Shown in pieces: positions 4,920-7,135 of a DNA stretch of 7,135 nt; position 1 is the stretch's first letter; each line of letters opens with the position of its first letter. A program made the position numbers and the translations under genes. Location: positions 1 to 7,135 of the forward strand of contig VBHI01000127.1 of assembly GCA_005881495.1 (NCBI GenBank). Reading direction: 5' to 3'. Under the pieces are notes generated by a model, which did not search any database, was not told the origin of the DNA, and was given only the letters and a program-made list of their open reading frames with translations. This DNA comes from Chloroflexota bacterium (GTDB lineage: Bacteria > Chloroflexota > Ktedonobacteria > Ktedonobacterales > Ktedonobacteraceae).

Positions 4920-6255
4920 CTGTTTCCTCCTCACTGCTTTCCGAAAGTGGACTTTTGATATCAGGTACAGGGCGCAACAGATCAATATGCTCCGGTTGTA
5001 GCGAGCTCCCCTTCATTGAGGGAGTCGAGGGAGTCAGCTTTTCTGCCCCTTCGCCCGCGTCAACTGTGCGTGTATTCTCCCCGGGATGGTCTTCTAGTAT
5101 ATGCGTATTCACCTTCTTTTTCCTAGGCAAAAAGACGCCAGGAGGCCGAATAACTATCGGTTTACGCTTATGCTCGAGTATCTGGTCGGCCGTCTTACCT
5201 TTTGCCGAATTATACAGGCTAACAGTAACCACCCAGGCAGCTGCAACGATCGGCGTAGCCAACAACGCGCCAAAAGCGCCGAACAACTGGACGCCGATAA
5301 TCAAACATAAAATAGCGGCAATGGGGTGAAGACCAACCGCATGCCCCACGATACGAGGCCCCAGGACATTGCTCTCCAACATCTGAATGCAAACGAAGTA
5401 AAGGATAATCCAAATAGTACGTGGAAAGGGGTCTGGCAACAGTAATGATATGAGTAAAGCGGGAATGGTTGCCAGTGCCGGGCCAACCATGGGAATCGTT
5501 TCAAAAAGAAAACCTAAAAAGGCAATGATGAGAGCGTAACCGCTTAATCCCAAAAAGTAACAGCCTACCCCAGCCAGAACGCCAATAATTGCGGCGAGGG
5601 TGAGTTGTCCACGAATATAATTGCCAACCACGCGGTTAAGAGCATCCTCAGACACCGCAAACGTTTTCAGAGAGCGCTCGGGCAGAATTTTTACCAGGTT
5701 ATGACGTATATTCCTGCCATCGAGCGTGAAGTAGAAACTCATCACAAGGATTAATAGAATATCGATAAAAGCGCTAGTCACAACAAAGGCAACATTCACC
5801 ACGTTGGTGGCAGCGGTCTGCGCGAAGCCTACTAATTGTCCTTTGACTTGATTGATTGCATCATCAATGTTCGCCTGCGGAATACCTCTTTTCACCAGAA
5901 AGTCATCCAGGTATTTAAACTGATCCGGTAAATTGATAAAGAATTTCGTGACGACGACCCGGAAGCTGAGCACCTGTTGGATCAAGGAGAAAGCAAGCGC
6001 AAAAAAGAGAAGAGAAAGCAGGGTCAGGGCAACAATATACAAGATGAGCGTCGCCAAAGGACGGGGAACTTTATTTTTTTCTAGAAAGTTTACTCCCGGA
6101 GTGATCAAAAATGCCAGGGCCATTGATAGCAGGAGCAAGAGAACCGCGTGAATAAACAGGCCTACGAAAAGGTTCCAGACAAACCAAATGATAATGCCGA
6201 TGCAGACAATGCTTAAGAGAATGTCGCGTCTCCGCGGCCAATTCGCTTTCTCCAT
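4912..6255 (-). CDS. AI-2E family (PerM/TqsA-like, UPF0118) membrane transporter
   Basis: A 447-residue integral membrane protein. Hydrophobic segments lie near 11-30, 32-52, 65-95, 152-176, 216-237, 239-252, 258-273, 280-295 and 308-345, with a soluble loop about 98-150, the family pattern. Family motifs are NYIRGQLTLA (212-221), FETIPMVGPALATIPA (251-266), ESNVLGPRIVGHAVGLHP (294-311) and GAFGALLATPIVAAA (326-340). Family members are variously linked to AI-2 export, sodium/proton exchange or unknown cargo, so the substrate cannot be assigned. After about residue 350 comes a hydrophilic tail of nearly 100 residues. It starts basic (HKRKP, PRKKK) and ends acidic (SESSEEETES), longer than the family core needs. 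The ATG at 6255 has AAGGA at 6265-6269, nine bases upstream. It converges with the RCK operon. Confidence 0.9.
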   Translation of the reverse strand: MEKANWPRRRDILLSIVCIGIIIWFVWNLFVGLFIHAVLLLLLSMALAFLITPGVNFLEKNKVPRPLATLILYIVALTLLSLLFFALAFSLIQQVLSFRVVVTKFFINLPDQFKYLDDFLVKRGIPQANIDDAINQVKGQLVGFAQTAATNVVNVAFVVTSAFIDILLILVMSFYFTLDGRNIRHNLVKILPERSLKTFAVSEDALNRVVGNYIRGQLTLAAIIGVLAGVGCYFLGLSGYALIIAFLGFLFETIPMVGPALATIPALLISLLLPDPFPRTIWIILYFVCIQMLESNVLGPRIVGHAVGLHPIAAILCLIIGVQLFGAFGALLATPIVAAAWVVTVSLYNSAKGKTADQILEHKRKPIVIRPPGVFLPRKKKVNTHILEDHPGENTRTVDAGEGAEKLTPSTPSMKGSSLQPEHIDLLRPVPDIKSPLSESSEEETES

Positions 6256-6269
6256 GATTTCCGTTCCTT

Positions 6270-6295
6270 CTCAATCAGTATGCTCAATCAGTGTG
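6270..6295. repeat. Tandem 13-base direct repeat upstream of the AI-2E-family gene
   Basis: CTCAATCAGTATG (6270-6282) is followed directly by CTCAATCAGTGTG (6283-6295), one base different. It ends one base before the ribosome site of the minus-strand AI-2E-family gene. It may be a chance duplication in the leader or a paired protein-binding site. Confidence 0.75.
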
Positions 6296-6540
6296 GGTCA
6301 GAGTTGTATCTCTATTTTGACAGGTTTCTGTTAAAAGTACAAGCCATAATATTTAATGAGGTTTCACAAAATAATCCGGTGGATGGTGAATTTCGATGAT
6401 ACTTTTTTGGACGCTGTGCCGTTGTTATTATTGGCGTGGTTTTCTCCAGACATTCCAGGAATGCATTGTCCCAAAAGTCTATCGATACTAATCCAATGTA
6501 TCTCAAGTTAATATTGCTCGTGACATTCGTCTATTAGAAC

Positions 6541-6585
6541 AAGGATATACCTACATATCCTTTAAACACGTACGGAAGTTTAAAG
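6541..6585 (+). promoter_or_regulatory. Two overlapping, mutually exclusive hairpins at the ribosome site of the small membrane protein
   Basis: Hairpin one pairs AAGGATAT (6541-6548) with ATATCCTT (6555-6562). Hairpin two pairs CTTTAAAC (6560-6567) with GTTTAAAG (6578-6585). Both have perfect eight-base arms. They share 6560-6562, so they compete in part. The second includes the first bases of the AAAGAGGA ribosome site (6582-6589). This could control translation. It is also possible that one or both are DNA operators. Confidence 0.45.
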
Positions 6586-6596
6586 AGGACTCACCC

Positions 6597-6875
6597 ATGG
6601 ATGCATCTACCACGCTAGCAATAACCCAAACGGTCCTGGCATGGACACTTCTTGGGTTTCTACTGGCCTGGATGGTTACTTTCGCAGTGTTAGCTTTACG
6701 CGCAAATCCAACCAGCACAATCAAGTTAGAAGAGTTGCCAACGCCAGCACACTCTTTTCCTGTCACCACTGCCTCAACATCGCTGCATGTAATAGCTACT
6801 CAACCGGTAGCTGTACCCTCTAGCAAAGGGAACCCTGACAACTCTGGCGAGATGGATACGGTTTCTATGGCATGA
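6597..6875 (+). CDS. Small single-pass membrane protein of unknown function
   Basis: The 92-residue product is not recognised as a member of a named family. Residues about 7-34 form one hydrophobic helix (LAITQTVLAWTLLGFLLAW and onward). It is followed by a hydrophilic, Thr/Ser/Pro-rich tail without Cys or clear motifs, ending in a short acidic stretch (about 78-92). The ATG at 6597 has GAGGA (6585-6589) seven bases upstream, a convincing start. The gene stands alone on the plus strand, divergent from the AI-2E-family gene. The strong ribosome site and the helix near the N-terminus argue for a real gene. An uncleaved signal anchor is likely, with the tail's side of the membrane unclear. Confidence 0.62.
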   Translation: MDASTTLAITQTVLAWTLLGFLLAWMVTFAVLALRANPTSTIKLEELPTPAHSFPVTTASTSLHVIATQPVAVPSSKGNPDNSGEMDTVSMA

Positions 6876-6921
6876 TTAATACAAAATGAGAGAGCCAGTA
6901 GGAGGGCGGAAGATCCACCGA

Positions 6922-7018
6922 GGGCCGATAAATCGGCGCTGGGCGCGATAAATCGGCCCCTACGGCCTGTTCATACACTTGAGGTGAATAGTGTGTGGGG
7001 GCACGTTAAATCGGCCCC
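6922..7018. repeat. Three copies of a palindromic GATAAATCGGC-type intergenic repeat
   Basis: GCCGATAAATCGGC (6924-6937) is a perfect palindrome around AA. A second copy, GGGCGCGATAAATCGGCCCC, is at 6941-6960. A third, diverged copy at 6997-7018 has ACGTTAAATCGGCCCC. The first two are nearly adjacent and the third is about 40 bases on. They follow the small membrane protein gene and resemble short dispersed hairpin repeats. No T tract follows. Confidence 0.7.
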
Positions 7019-7040
7019 AACATTTGACCAGCTGATTTTG

Positions 7041-7135
7041 TTAGATCTGAACATTTTCACCGGGGCGTGCCGGGCGAAACTGACCAGTATCATTAATAAA
7101 CACAAAATGGCTATCCTGCACATTCACAATCATAT
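7041..7135 (-). CDS. Possible C-terminal end of a gene entering from the right edge (partial)
   Basis: The minus strand is open from the right edge to a TAA at 7041-7043, about 30 codons, ending in VFINDTGQFRPARPGENVQI. The composition is protein-like, but no family is recognised and the stretch is too short to prove coding. An ATG at 7131-7133 exists in frame without a visible ribosome site, since the sequence ends there. Low confidence. Confidence 0.25.
   Translation of the reverse strand, partial: MIVNVQDSHFVFINDTGQFRPARPGENVQI

Larger units (their letters stand above)
6256..6596. other. Intergenic region between the AI-2E-family gene and the small membrane protein gene
   Basis: This 341-base divergent gap holds no convincing gene. 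It contains a 13-base tandem repeat (6270-6295), a TTGACA at 6317-6322 on the plus strand without a well-spaced -10, and two overlapping hairpins (6541-6585) just before the small gene. A minus-strand frame across 6312-6506 has no ribosome site or recognised family. A weak minus-strand promoter for the AI-2E-family gene (TTGTAC, 17 bases, CAAAAT, near 6344-6316) is possible but not firm. Confidence 0.5.

Noticed and set aside
6312..6506. Minus-strand frame with WDNAFLE, faintly like the DDE-transposase WDNA motif
   Set aside because: The surrounding residues do not continue the transposase pattern, there is no ribosome site, and no inverted repeats flank it. A decayed remnant cannot be excluded, but it is not supported.

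Overview
The window looks like a chromosomal piece of a Gram-positive-like bacterium, most plausibly a member of the Chloroflexota (Ktedonobacteria-like). This placement is an inference. It rests on moderate GC, strong AGGAGG-type ribosome sites, a FemAB-type cell-wall acyltransferase, a pair of adjacent RCK/TrkA proteins, Firmicute-style RNA attenuators (SAM-I and T-box), and several families of short intergenic repeats. No rRNA, tRNA, phage, transposon or CRISPR array was found.

Layout. Positions 1-1016 (minus) hold the 5' 338 codons of metX, homoserine O-acetyltransferase, which runs off the left edge. Its leader lies at about 1017-1650 and is the most interesting part. Reading along the minus strand, it has a near-consensus promoter (TTGACA, 18 nt, TATACT), a complete SAM-I (S-box) riboswitch with its own terminator, a complete T-box riboswitch with an AUG (Met) specifier and its own terminator, then a strong Shine-Dalgarno and metX. 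Two independent transcription-termination switches therefore sit in series. One senses S-adenosylmethionine and the other senses uncharged tRNA-Met, so the polymerase must pass both to make a methionine biosynthesis enzyme. Positions 1667-1840 hold short inverted and direct repeats.

Positions 1865-2119 (minus) encode a two-helix membrane protein of the PLDc_N type. Positions 2254-3408 (minus) encode a FemA/FemB-family peptidoglycan-bridge aminoacyltransferase with a low-complexity insert. A tandem repeat block (3450-3542) separates it from a rightward operon of two RCK-domain potassium-channel regulators. The first (3678-4115) has only the nucleotide-binding half and the second (4150-4812) has both RCK_N and RCK_C. 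An extended -10 promoter and a terminator-like hairpin lie upstream of the pair. A convergent AI-2E/PerM-family membrane protein with a long hydrophilic C-terminal tail fills 4912-6255 (minus). It is followed by a 341-base gap, a small single-helix membrane protein (6597-6875, plus) whose ribosome site is overlapped by competing hairpins, and a final intergenic stretch with three copies of a GATAAATCGGC-type repeat. A possible C-terminal end of another minus-strand gene lies at the right edge.

How they work together: only the metX leader plus metX and the two-gene RCK operon are clear functional units. The other genes are single or loosely grouped housekeeping or envelope genes.
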